Notes: a model not told the origin generated them from the letters alone. Counted from the first letter of the stretch, positions 1 to 7,438 are shown. The stretch: DNA of 24,874 nt from Myxococcales bacterium (GCA_007131745.1 SLPX01000311.1:1-24874), one strand, 5' to 3'. Numbers and translations: made by a program.

Positions 1-165
1 CCGTTTGAAGCTTACCCTTCGGGTAGCATCGTCGGCGACTCGGTCGAATCCCTTCAGCCCTTCGGGCAGCGGGCTTCGAACGCCGGCTTTTTCCGGAGAC
101 CTGCTTCAACTTTCGGCCTCGCCAGATCAGATATCATCCGGCTCGTTCTATAAACTGTGAATGAT
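1..165. repeat. Intergenic hairpins and part of a dispersed repeat
   Basis: No gene is supported here. Two direct copies of CCCTTCGGG[T/C]AGC lie at 15-27 and 58-70 (12 of 13 identical), and each can fold into a short GC stem around TTC. Positions 83-124, read on the minus strand, match the plus-strand segment near 7040-7080. Both read TGGCGAGGCC, then AGCAGG, CTCC and AAAAAGCCGG with small gaps, so this is one copy of a dispersed repeat. The stretch lies just beyond the stop of the minus-strand kinase at 183. The hairpins could help end its transcription, but there is no T-run, so that is only a guess. Confidence 0.5.
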
Positions 166-208
166 CGAACGAGCCTGTTTCTTTACGGCAGTGGACAAAC
201 CGCCGAGC
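166..208 (-). repeat. Dispersed repeat core, copy 1 (overlaps kinase 3' end)
   Basis: This 43-base segment is the reverse complement of 7277-7319 with 41 of 43 bases identical; the mismatches are G/T and T/C. It contains the stop codon (183-185) and roughly the last eight codons of the kinase that ends here, so that tail is shared with a non-coding intergenic copy elsewhere. On the minus strand the GGCGAGGCC motif follows about 42 bases later. In copy 2 the same motif follows about 20 bases later, so the order is conserved but the spacing is not. Confidence 0.85.
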
Positions 209-2798
209 AATTCGCCGGCGAGGCTCTTCCGTTTCCGCTGTCTTCGCTTTCCAGAACATCCTTCAAGACGTTCGCCAGATCTCCGATTGAAAAAGGTTTT
301 TGCAGAAAATTCACCATCTTGCCCACGTCTATGTGATTTGCGATCGTATCAGGCGTATAGCCGGACATGTACAGAACCTTCATGTCCGGATACAAAGCAA
401 GCAATCTTTCAGCGAGGTCGACCCCGTTGATTCCAGGCATCACAACATCCGTAACGAGCAAATGCACACGCCCTGGATGGTTGGCTGCAACATTTTCGGC
501 ATCCGTCGACAAATGCGTGTCCAGCACTTTGTAACCCAGTTTTCGAAGCATTCTTCTCGTCACGTTCTTGATTGCATGATCGTCTTCCACCAGCAAAACG
601 GTCTCCCCTCCGCTCTTCAACAAATCCTTATTGTTCCCGCGTTCCTGTTTTTCAACCTGCTCCCTGCACATAGGAATGTATATCTTGAAAATCGTGCCCT
701 TGCCCGGCTCACTGTATACATTGATGAATCCATTGTTCTGCTTCACTATGCCGTAAGTGGTGGCAAGCCCCAAACCGGTTCCCTTTCCCACGCTCTTCGT
801 CGTAAAAAAGGGATCAAATACGTTTTCCAAAACTTCCCGATCCATGCCGCACCCGTCATCGCTCACGGCCAACATTACGTATTCGCCCCTTGCATAACCA
901 GCGTGGCCTGCACAGTGGGTTTCATCAAACACCTTAAAACCGGTTTCTATGATTATTTTTCCCTGCTTTCCGATCGCGTCGCGCGCGTTTATACAAAGAT
1001 TCACAAGCACCTGGTTTAATTGAACAGGATCCATCTTCACAAGATGAGGCTCCGGCCCCGGCTTCCATGCAAGCTCAATCTCTTCACCGATTAATCTCCG
1101 GATCATCTTCAGGGTGTTTTCAACGGATTCGTTCAGATCCAGGATCTCGGCTCGGATGGCCTGCTTTCTGGCAAACGTCAACAGACGGCGGATCAAGTCC
1201 GCTGACTTCGCCGACGCTTCACAGATTTCTTTCAGATCCTCACAGATGGGATGATTCTTATCCACTTGGGTCATGGCCATCTCGGCGAATCCGGTTATCG
1301 CCCCCAACATGTTGTTGAAATCGTGCGCAATGCCTCCGGCCAACCTTCCCACTGATTCCATTTTACGGGCCTGCAACAACTGGATCTGAAGCTTTTCCTT
1401 CTCTTTTTCAGCACGCTTGCGCTCCGTAATATCCTGTATCGTGCCGACCATGAAAGCAGCGTTTCCCAACTCGTCGATTTCAAAAGTCCCGACATCATGC
1501 ACCCAGCGTTGTTCGCCGTTGTTTCCCTTTATAATCATGTATTCGAGATCGAACCGCTCGATGTTTTTCATGGCCCGCACATGCGCGTCCACTACCCTGT
1601 CCCTCCAACCGGGGTGAATCGATGTTTCCAACGCGGACATGGGATGTTTTTCCACTTGGGGCAAACCCAAAATATCGTTTAGGACCGCTGAAACCGCACA
1701 AATATCGTTCCTAAAATCAACGGTATAACTGCCTATTCCTGCCGCTTCCTGGGATTTCCTGAGCATGCTCTCGCTTTGAAGCAGAGCTTCCGTCGCTTGT
1801 CGACGCGCTGCGTTCGCGTAAACCTGTGAAACAAGCGCGGCAATCATGCCGGCGAAAGCCTCCTCGTCTACATGCCAGTGTCTCAAACCACCGAGATATT
1901 CCATGCTGAAAACGCCCGCGGGATTGCCGTCTTTTTGAATCTCACCATCCAAGAGCGCGGTTATCCCACGCGGGGTTAGATAAATATCCAAAAGTTCGCG
2001 AGTTCGGGGATCGGTTTCGGCATCGCTGACGCAAATCCGGCTTTCAGCCCTAATCGCTTTGAAATAACTCGGAAACTCTGAGGTCTTCAGCACTTCCCCC
2101 TTGCTGTATTTCTTCTTCTTCAAATCGTAGAGGAGAGAGCATCGCAACTGGGTGCCATCCTCGGCAAGCAGCCATACGCCCGATCGGTCCACGCCTATGG
2201 TTTCCGCAGTCACCCTGGTGATGCGTCGCAAGGCAAGATCAACTTCTCCCTCGGCTATCGCCTGATCAACAGCGAGAGCGGCTATTGCGGTTCTCTGCTT
2301 TTTTACCCTATCCTCTCTTTCGCGTAGGGTTCGTTCAGACTTCTCACGCATTTCTTTCAGGCGGAAAACGGTCAACCTGTCATGGACTCTACCGGCAAAG
2401 ATCGTGTAAAGCCGACGGGTCCTCTCATCCATCGGCCGGGTATGCTCGAAAAACACGATGTCCTCGTCGGCCTTCCCCCTGTTGTATACGAGTTTCAACA
2501 CGCAGTCTTTGCTATCAAAACATTCGAGCCGTTCCAAAGCGTCATCAAGCCCCCTGAACCCGCTGGCCGCAAGGAGCCGGGCTTTTTCAACCCTTTTTGA
2601 AATCAAAGCAAAACGCCGCGCTCCGAAAAGCCGCGTCACCTGCTTGACCGCGGTTTCGAAAAGTTCTTCCTCGGACTCGACATAGGCCAGAGCCGAAAGC
2701 TCATGAAGCAGGGAGAGTTCCGCTATCATGAAATCTTCCACGAAAACACCGGCCCCGCAGCCCTTACCTGCATTTTCACTTTTTCCAGAGGTTTTCAT
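183..2798 (-). CDS. Hybrid sensor histidine kinase, GAF-GAF-PAS-HisKA-HATPase-REC
   Basis: This 871-residue protein is a two-component hybrid kinase without transmembrane segments, so it is probably cytoplasmic. The order is a divergent GAF-like region (about 25-145), a charged helix (145-172), a second GAF-like region (about 175-330), PAS with a PAC end (about 345-462, ending DITERK), HisKA with phospho-acceptor H492 in GGIAHDFNN, and an HATPase domain. That domain shows the N-box NLCINARDA (600-608), DDGCGM (647-652) and GKGTGLGL (671-678). The receiver (about 733-850) has acidic pocket residues 738-740, phospho-acceptor D784 in VTDVVMP and conserved K834. The ATG lies inside the stop of the upstream FIST gene (ATGA), so translation is probably coupled and the FIST protein is a likely partner. 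The receiver lacks an output domain and no separate response regulator is nearby. The last residues (CSAVCPLP) lie in a dispersed repeat and are probably not part of the ancestral protein. Confidence 0.95.
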   Translation of the reverse strand: MKTSGKSENAGKGCGAGVFVEDFMIAELSLLHELSALAYVESEEELFETAVKQVTRLFGARRFALISKRVEKARLLAASGFRGLDDALERLECFDSKDCVLKLVYNRGKADEDIVFFEHTRPMDERTRRLYTIFAGRVHDRLTVFRLKEMREKSERTLREREDRVKKQRTAIAALAVDQAIAEGEVDLALRRITRVTAETIGVDRSGVWLLAEDGTQLRCSLLYDLKKKKYSKGEVLKTSEFPSYFKAIRAESRICVSDAETDPRTRELLDIYLTPRGITALLDGEIQKDGNPAGVFSMEYLGGLRHWHVDEEAFAGMIAALVSQVYANAARRQATEALLQSESMLRKSQEAAGIGSYTVDFRNDICAVSAVLNDILGLPQVEKHPMSALETSIHPGWRDRVVDAHVRAMKNIERFDLEYMIIKGNNGEQRWVHDVGTFEIDELGNAAFMVGTIQDITERKRAEKEKEKLQIQLLQARKMESVGRLAGGIAHDFNNMLGAITGFAEMAMTQVDKNHPICEDLKEICEASAKSADLIRRLLTFARKQAIRAEILDLNESVENTLKMIRRLIGEEIELAWKPGPEPHLVKMDPVQLNQVLVNLCINARDAIGKQGKIIIETGFKVFDETHCAGHAGYARGEYVMLAVSDDGCGMDREVLENVFDPFFTTKSVGKGTGLGLATTYGIVKQNNGFINVYSEPGKGTIFKIYIPMCREQVEKQERGNNKDLLKSGGETVLLVEDDHAIKNVTRRMLRKLGYKVLDTHLSTDAENVAANHPGRVHLLVTDVVMPGINGVDLAERLLALYPDMKVLYMSGYTPDTIANHIDVGKMVNFLQKPFSIGDLANVLKDVLESEDSGNGRASPANCSAVCPLP

Positions 2799-3931
2799 TC
2801 TTCTTTCTTGCTTCCCACAACAACAGCAGTGGTCTTATTGTGGAACAGGGGAACATCCTGGTAACTGCCTACCTCGCCGAAAGTCAACGCTCCCAACAAG
2901 GGCACGTCTTCACCCACGGTCCGTCTCAGAGAAAAAATCTCATCCTGAAACCTGGAACCCATGAGCAGAGTTCTGGAAATACAATCAAACAACAGTACGA
3001 ACTCCGGATCACCCGCAGCGTCCAACGCCCTCCCGGCGGCATTGACTGCTGTTTGAATCAGGCCGTCGATCCGGCAGTCCATGATGCTCCCGACCGCCTG
3101 AAACGGTATTTCCGTCACAAAATCGATACTGTCGTCGGAATTCACAATCAAAGGGTCTCGTATAATATATTGTCCTGAAATGTCCGGAAACCCCAGAGGA
3201 TGCCGCATGGCTTGGTGAGAAAACCGGTCCCGGTCGACCCCCCCCAGCCTTGAGCTGTATGCTTCGAAAGCAGGCATTCCGTCGATTTCGTACACCCTCT
3301 TACCCTCAACACTAGTGATCACAAGGGGGCTTCCAATCGGGTTCCAACCATGCCCTATACCTATTCCTATTCTAGGTCCTTCCAGGTACGCTGCTGCAAG
3401 AGCATTTTCAGCCACGCCGTTTTCCGTAAACTGGTACGTCTTGAAAAACTTCAGGTTGTCTCCAGTGCCTCCGCCGGTATACTGAACATCCGGACCCATC
3501 TGGTTGTAAAGACCCCTGAGCATCTCGGAAATATCCGCCTGGAAACCGTCAGGCATCACGACAGCGGTTCCGTTTCCATTAGTTCCTTTCAACAGTTCCC
3601 TGCCTGCTTTTTCTCCTACACCCAGCGGATCCTCGCCGAGTCCTTTCTCAAGAGTTGTTACAGCTTTGAAATCCCCGCTGATGGTTATCACCCCCACCCC
3701 TTGTTCATGAACTCCTTCGCAGGTTATGACCCCACCGCAGCAAAAACCTGCTATGCGGGACGACTTCACCACCGACTGAACACCTGAAAGCACTTCGGAA
3801 GGATCGTAATCATCAGTTGTAAATACAATGGTTAAAACAGGTTCGCCCGACACCGCAGCGGCTTCTCCAGCAGCGTTCCGGCCTGAACGAAAAGAATCCT
3901 TTTCATTACTGAAAGAAACACCCGACTTCAT
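2795..3931 (-). CDS. FIST N- and C-domain sensory protein
   Basis: A 378-residue FIST protein, from a family of soluble sensory modules thought to bind small ligands such as amino acids and often encoded beside signalling proteins. The N-terminal half has the FIST_N pattern (RIAGFCCGGVI, then VMPDGF and GGGTGD). The C-terminal half has FIST_C features (AYSSRLGG, HPLGFPD, then LLFDCISR and LLGALTFGEVG). I chose the ATG at 3931 because AGGTGG lies about 7 bases upstream; an in-frame TTG at 3967 would add 12 residues but has no good ribosome site. The gene overlaps the downstream kinase by 4 bases, so it is probably the ligand-binding half of that signalling unit. No membrane segment or signal peptide is visible. 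The ligand cannot be predicted. Confidence 0.9.
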   Translation of the reverse strand: MKSGVSFSNEKDSFRSGRNAAGEAAAVSGEPVLTIVFTTDDYDPSEVLSGVQSVVKSSRIAGFCCGGVITCEGVHEQGVGVITISGDFKAVTTLEKGLGEDPLGVGEKAGRELLKGTNGNGTAVVMPDGFQADISEMLRGLYNQMGPDVQYTGGGTGDNLKFFKTYQFTENGVAENALAAAYLEGPRIGIGIGHGWNPIGSPLVITSVEGKRVYEIDGMPAFEAYSSRLGGVDRDRFSHQAMRHPLGFPDISGQYIIRDPLIVNSDDSIDFVTEIPFQAVGSIMDCRIDGLIQTAVNAAGRALDAAGDPEFVLLFDCISRTLLMGSRFQDEIFSLRRTVGEDVPLLGALTFGEVGSYQDVPLFHNKTTAVVVGSKKEE

Positions 3932-3999
3932 TTTCGACCACCTGAGGGCTGACTCAAAGAACTGCAAACACCAACCAGAATAATACCTACACGTAAACC

Positions 4000-4029
4000 A
4001 CTATGAATCATCCGCTCTTCCACTGTCAA
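4000..4029 (-). promoter_or_regulatory. Candidate sigma-70 promoter for FIST-kinase operon
   Basis: On the minus strand a perfect TTGACA (4029-4024) is followed after 18 bases by CATAGT (4005-4000), which matches TATAAT at 4 of 6 positions. It lies about 70 bases before the chosen ATG at 3931 and in the only divergent gap serving this operon. This is a motif match only. Confidence 0.4.
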
Positions 4030-4112
4030 GACATGGAGCTGGATATCGTACCAAGAAAATGATAAGAATTCTTTTTTGAACATGAGGCCCGAAACACAAT
4101 GGAGATTCAGCT

Positions 4113-4421
4113 ATGCTGGTTGTACAGGTTTATGTCCGGGTTAAACCGGGCATGGAAAAAGCTTTTATGGAAGCCACGGTCCAAAACGCGCAAAGCAGCA
4201 TTAAAGAACCCGGCATAGCGAGGTTCGACGTTTGCCAACAAGTTGACGATCCGACAAGCTTTCTGCTCACTGAGGTCTACCGAACCGAGCAGGATCCGGC
4301 GAAGCATAAGGAAACACAACACTACTTGAAATGGCGGGACACCGTAGCGGAGATGATGGCCGAACCCCGTACAGGGATCAAGTACTCGAACGTGTTTCCC
4401 GAAGATCCGGGTTGGGGATAA
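4113..4421 (+). CDS. ABM-domain putative quinol monooxygenase
   Basis: A 102-residue protein with the antibiotic biosynthesis monooxygenase (dimeric ferredoxin-like) fold: beta-strand [12 protein letters not shown], a helix starting MEKAFMEAT, then IARFDVCQQ and FLLTEVY. This is the layout of small YgiN/LsrG-type proteins, which oxidise quinols or process small reactive carbonyl compounds without a cofactor. The C-terminal block [13 protein letters not shown] is well preserved. GGAG at 4101-4104 lies 8 bases before the ATG. It is first in a tight set with an iron-type alcohol dehydrogenase (30 bases on) and a flavin disulfide reductase, which suggests a role in processing a carbonyl or alcohol compound. 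The substrate is unknown. Confidence 0.85.
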   Translation: MLVVQVYVRVKPGMEKAFMEATVQNAQSSIKEPGIARFDVCQQVDDPTSFLLTEVYRTEQDPAKHKETQHYLKWRDTVAEMMAEPRTGIKYSNVFPEDPGWG

Positions 4422-4451
4422 GGAATCCCGACGCGCAACCAGGACGAAAAA

Positions 4452-5606
4452 ATGGAATTTGAATTCGCAACGGCCGGACGGATCATGTTCGGCGCGGGTG
4501 TATTGGGTGAATTAAAGGACATTGCTGCCGGTCTGGGGAATCGAGCACTGGTGGTCACCGGTTCCACCCCCGAAAGAGGCGCTCGTGTTTACGAGCTTTT
4601 GGAGGCTGCGAAAAAAAAGTTCGAGTCGTTTGCTGTCAAGGGAGAACCCACTCCTGCGGTAGTTAAAAGCGGGGTCGGCAAAGCAATAGAAAACAAAGTT
4701 GAATTCATAGTAGCCCTGGGAGGGGGAAGCGTCATCGATACGGCAAAAGCAGTGGCTGCGATGATGGCCAACGCCGGCGACCTGGAAGATTACCTGGAAA
4801 TCGTGGGCCATGGAAAACCCTTGTCACGCAGATCACTCCCGGTGATTGCAATACCCACCACAGCGGGAACCGGCGCGGAGGTCACGCGCAACGCGGTCCT
4901 CGGCCTGGAGGAACACCGGTTAAAAGTAAGTCTTCGCAGCGCATTGATGCTTCCCTGGGCAGCGCTGGTGGATCCCGAGTTGACGCTCACCCTGCCTTCG
5001 GATGTGACTGGTGCTGGTGGTATGGATGCTCTAACGCAGTTGATTGAATCGTTTCTTTCCACCAGATCCAATCCCCTGACCGACGGTTTTTGCAGGGAAG
5101 GAATTCCTCGTGCGGCCAAGTGGTTGGTTAAGGCCTGCCAAGAAGGCGGTAACATGGAAGCACGTACAAACATGTCGCTTGCAGCTCTCTTGAGCGGTCT
5201 GGCTCTGGCGAACTCGGGACTGGGAGCCGTACACGGAATAGCCGGCCCCCTGGGTGGAATGACCGGCGCAGGACATGGGATCATCTGCGCTGCGCTTCTG
5301 TCGGAAGTCCTGGAAGCCAATCTCCGGTTGATTGAAAACACAACGGACAATTCACCCTCCCCTTCTCGTTACGACGAACTAGCGGTGCTTTTAACGGGAA
5401 AAACCACAGCCCGTCCAGGAGACGTTGGACCGTGGATTACACGGATTCGCGAAACCTTGAAGATACCCTCGCTGGCGGACCTGGGCCTCAAACGCGGGGA
5501 CATACCCGAACTCGTAGAAAAATCTCTTAATGCAGGCAGCATGAAAGCAAACCCCGTCAAACTGACACCCCTTGAAATTGAGGGGATCCTGACACGGAGC
5601 CTTTAG
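4452..5606 (+). CDS. Iron-containing (group III) alcohol dehydrogenase
   Basis: A 384-residue NAD(P)-dependent dehydrogenase of the iron-type family, at about the usual length. The N-terminal dinucleotide-binding half has GGGSVID at 90-96 and PTTAGTGAEVT at about 135-145. In the alpha-helical half the metal ligands would be D192, residue 196, H261 and H275. Three of the four are present, but position 196, a histidine in enzymes such as FucO, is glutamine here (DALTQ). The gene begins after CAGGA, 30 bases beyond the monooxygenase stop, and its own stop directly abuts the next ATG, so the three genes form an operon. It probably interconverts an alcohol and an aldehyde or ketone; a maleylacetate-reductase-like role is an alternative. 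The substrate cannot be told from sequence. Confidence 0.92.
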   Translation: MEFEFATAGRIMFGAGVLGELKDIAAGLGNRALVVTGSTPERGARVYELLEAAKKKFESFAVKGEPTPAVVKSGVGKAIENKVEFIVALGGGSVIDTAKAVAAMMANAGDLEDYLEIVGHGKPLSRRSLPVIAIPTTAGTGAEVTRNAVLGLEEHRLKVSLRSALMLPWAALVDPELTLTLPSDVTGAGGMDALTQLIESFLSTRSNPLTDGFCREGIPRAAKWLVKACQEGGNMEARTNMSLAALLSGLALANSGLGAVHGIAGPLGGMTGAGHGIICAALLSEVLEANLRLIENTTDNSPSPSRYDELAVLLTGKTTARPGDVGPWITRIRETLKIPSLADLGLKRGDIPELVEKSLNAGSMKANPVKLTPLEIEGILTRSL

Positions 5607-6992
5607 ATGAGCAAAAAACGTTTGATTGTAATTGGTGGAGATGCTGCAGGTATGAGCGCGGCCGTTCGGGCAAAAAAACACATGCAGGAATTGGAAGTCC
5701 TGGTGCTCGAAAAAAGCGGTCACATTTCTTATGCAGCCTGCGGCATGCCTTTCATGCTCAGTGGCGTCATACCTGACCCCGCATCTCTCCTTGTACTGAC
5801 CCCTGAAAAGGCCCTGGCTTCAAGGGGTGTAAACGTACTGACCCAACACGAGGCGATCTCCATCGACCCCGGGCGAAAAACCGTGACTTGCCGTGTGGGC
5901 AACCCCGGTGTAAGCCGGGAAACCGGTTTTGAGTACGACGCACTCGTCCTGGCCATGGGAGCAAGGGCTTCCATACCTGCTGCACCCGGTGTCAATCTGG
6001 ACGGTGTCAAAACCTTGAGAACATACGGGGACGGCCTGGCGCTGAAGAGGTTCTTCCAAGAACACCGTGTAAAGCACGTGGTTATCTCGGGTTCAGGGCT
6101 TGTCGGCCTGGAAACGGCCGAGTCATTCAGGCGGCTTGATTGCAACGTAACCCTGTTGAAGCGATCAGCCGGCCCCCTTCTGGGCCTGGAGCCGGTGTTG
6201 AGCAAAATAGTCGAAGAAGAGCTCGCTAAAAACGGTTGTATCCTGCTTAAAAACTCTCCGCTCGGCGAAATAGTCGAAAACAGCAGCGGGAAGGTCGCTG
6301 CTGTGCAGACGGGTGGAGAAACCATCAAGGCGGACCTTGTGCTTCTGGCTTCCGGCGTGATCCCCAACTCGGAAATTGCGGCCGCAGCCGGAATCCGGTT
6401 GAGTGTTCAAAACACGATTGCCGTGAATGAACATCTGCAAACTTCGGCCGACAATGTATTCGCCGCGGGGGATTGCACTGCACAAATTCACAAGGTTTCG
6501 GAGAAACCGGTCTTTATTTCCCAGGCTTTGGCTGCGAATCGTTCTGGAAGAACCGCCGGCGCAAACGTGACCGCGCTGGTTTGGGAAAAGGGACAGCCCG
6601 CTTCATACCCCGGCACCATGGGCACTGTGCTGACAAAGGTTTTTGATCTGGAAGTGGGTTTGTGCGGACTCAACCTCAAAGAAGCGAACGCTGCGGGTTT
6701 TGACGGACGGTTTACTTGGATCAAAGATCGATCCAGAGCCGGGTATTACCCGGGAGGAAGTCCGCTGTACGTTGGTCTGGTTTTCGAATCCGGGTCCGGA
6801 CGGATACTGGGCGGTCAGATCGCAGGAAAAGAAGGCGCTGCCAAGAGACTGGACGTTATTTCCGCCGCGATCGATGCAAAAATGGACCTGCAACGTTTCT
6901 CCAACCTGGACCTCGGCTACTGCCCGCCGTTTTCCCCGGCATGGGATCCTTTATTGACTGCTGCTTCAGTAGCCCTCAAAAACCTGGAATAA
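5607..6992 (+). CDS. FAD-dependent pyridine nucleotide-disulfide reductase, CoADR/NADH oxidase-like
   Basis: A 461-residue single-cysteine flavoprotein related to CoA-disulfide reductase, NADH oxidase and NADH peroxidase. It has an FAD-binding start (IGGDAAGMSAA, from about residue 9), the redox cysteine C45 in SYAACGMPF, a second Rossmann motif for NAD(P)H (SGSGLVGLETAE, 161-172), the second FAD motif FAAGDC (285-290) and a dimerisation domain ending in YCPPFSPAWDPLL. The ATG follows the dehydrogenase TAG with no gap, and GGAG lies about 7 bases upstream, so the two are translationally linked. It may regenerate NAD+ or a thiol cofactor for the dehydrogenase, or protect against oxygen. The Cys fits reduction of disulfides, persulfides or peroxide; the precise activity is open. 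Confidence 0.9.
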   Translation: MSKKRLIVIGGDAAGMSAAVRAKKHMQELEVLVLEKSGHISYAACGMPFMLSGVIPDPASLLVLTPEKALASRGVNVLTQHEAISIDPGRKTVTCRVGNPGVSRETGFEYDALVLAMGARASIPAAPGVNLDGVKTLRTYGDGLALKRFFQEHRVKHVVISGSGLVGLETAESFRRLDCNVTLLKRSAGPLLGLEPVLSKIVEEELAKNGCILLKNSPLGEIVENSSGKVAAVQTGGETIKADLVLLASGVIPNSEIAAAAGIRLSVQNTIAVNEHLQTSADNVFAAGDCTAQIHKVSEKPVFISQALAANRSGRTAGANVTALVWEKGQPASYPGTMGTVLTKVFDLEVGLCGLNLKEANAAGFDGRFTWIKDRSRAGYYPGGSPLYVGLVFESGSGRILGGQIAGKEGAAKRLDVISAAIDAKMDLQRFSNLDLGYCPPFSPAWDPLLTAASVALKNLE

Positions 6993-7015
6993 GCCGTCTA
7001 TTCTCATAACAAACA

Positions 7016-7038
7016 GCATACCCAGGATCCTGGTATGC
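7016..7038. terminator. Near-perfect inverted repeat after redox operon
   Basis: GCATACC (7016-7022) pairs with GGTATGC (7032-7038), and the core contains the palindrome CCAGGATCCTGG at 7022-7033. It starts 24 bases after the flavoprotein stop. The next stem-loop, and its T-run at 7051-7055, follow at once, so the two could act together as an operon terminator. This hairpin alone has no T-run. Confidence 0.45.
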
Positions 7039-7055
7039 ATGGCGAGGCCATTTTT
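7039..7055 (+). terminator. Terminator-like stem-loop, first GGCGAGGCC copy
   Basis: ATGGC (7039-7043), loop GAG and GCCAT (7047-7051) form a 5-bp stem with a T-run at 7051-7055. The stem is short for an efficient intrinsic terminator. The same motif recurs at 7338-7356 and, weaker, on the minus strand near 115-124, so it belongs to a repeat family. Confidence 0.4.
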
Positions 7056-7276
7056 AGCAGGCTCCAAAAAAGCCGGACGTCGCCGTTTGCGTTCTGGTGG
7101 GAGCGGCATCTCGATCATTTGCGGTCAATAGAGCGAGCCGCAAAAAAAGGCAGATGGACAATAAGCCGACATCTGAGTTGCGCTTCCGGGTGCAGGGGTT
7201 GGCAGGAACGGGTGAAGGATGAAGCAACTCGGACGAGCCGCAGATGAAACTCCCGTCAGGGAGGTTCGAACAAGGC

Positions 7277-7319
7277 GCTCGGCGGTTTGTCCACTGCCGT
7301 AAATAAACAGGCTCGCTCG
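7277..7319 (+). repeat. Dispersed repeat core, copy 2
   Basis: This segment is 41 of 43 bases identical to the reverse complement of 166-208, where it forms the 3' end of a histidine kinase gene. Here it lies in non-coding DNA. An excess of about 4.2 bases per position over this length makes chance similarity in a 25-kb window negligible. Confidence 0.85.
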
Positions 7320-7337
7320 TTCAGGGATCGTGGGGTG

Positions 7338-7356
7338 CATGGCGAGGCCATGTTTT
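7338..7356 (+). terminator. Terminator-like stem-loop, second GGCGAGGCC copy
   Basis: CATGGC (7338-7343), loop GAG and GCCATG (7347-7352) form a 6-bp stem followed by TTTT (7353-7356). It lies upstream of the HEAT gene promoter, so it could insulate that promoter from upstream transcription. The short stem keeps confidence low. Confidence 0.35.
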
Positions 7357-7366
7357 CGCTGGCACT

Positions 7367-7389
7367 CATAAACGAACTTCTTGTTTATG
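7367..7389. repeat. Inverted repeat overlapping the -35 of the HEAT gene
   Basis: CATAAAC (7367-7373) and GTTTATG (7383-7389) are perfect inverted copies separated by 9 bases. The right arm overlaps the candidate -35 element, so this could be an operator. It could equally be a chance AT-rich hairpin. Confidence 0.4.
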
Positions 7390-7408
7390 ATCCTATGAAA
7401 CATATAAT
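7381..7408 (+). promoter_or_regulatory. Candidate promoter for HEAT-Wzy operon
   Basis: A perfect TATAAT at 7403-7408 is preceded after 16 bases by TTGTTT (7381-7386). The ATG of the HEAT-repeat gene lies 30 bases downstream with GGAGGT at 7429-7434, a sensible leader length. The -35 is weak. Confidence 0.5.
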
Positions 7409-7438
7409 GCATGGATTCATTTCCAACTGGAGGTATGC

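Larger units (their letters stand above)
7021..7356 (+). repeat. Dispersed repeat, complex copy with 300-bp-spaced ends
   Basis: The segment at about 7022-7056 recurs at about 7321-7356: both read a GATC-containing stretch, TGG, then GCATGGCGAGGCCAT and a T-rich run, offset by exactly 300 bases. Between them lie AGCAGGCTCC and AAAAAAGCCGG (7057-7077), which match the reverse complement of 83-124, and the 43-base core at 7277-7319, which matches 166-208. The layout resembles one full unit plus the start of a second, or a short element with direct terminal repeats. No transposase is encoded. Confidence 0.65.
6993..7438. other. 446-base gene-free region of repeats and hairpins
   Basis: I see no convincing gene. 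The region starts with a hairpin and a terminator-like stem-loop, carries the second copy of the dispersed repeat core, repeats the terminator-like stem-loop exactly 300 bases later, and ends with a promoter for the HEAT-repeat gene. One plus-strand frame (7035 to 7440) is open except for a TGA at 7245. It reads MHGEAIF near its start and VHGEAMF 300 bases on, but it has no ribosome site and no recognisable domain, so I treat it as repeat sequence and not as a gene. Confidence 0.7.

Noticed and set aside
3932..3967. TTG start for the FIST protein
   Set aside because: It lacks a convincing ribosome site, while the downstream ATG at 3931 has AGGTGG at good spacing.
4064..4073. Palindrome AAGAATTCTT followed by T residues as a terminator
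   Set aside because: No plus-strand gene precedes it, the stem is AT-rich and short, and it lies in the divergent promoter gap.
4790..5350. Minus-strand frame of 186 residues opposite the alcohol dehydrogenase
   Set aside because: It is a shadow of a well-conserved enzyme and has no ribosome site or family resemblance.
7035..7247. Open frame of 70 residues starting MHGEAIF
   Set aside because: It lies inside repeat DNA, has no ribosome site or recognisable domain, and its start recurs 300 bases on within a non-coding leader. Treated as repeat sequence.
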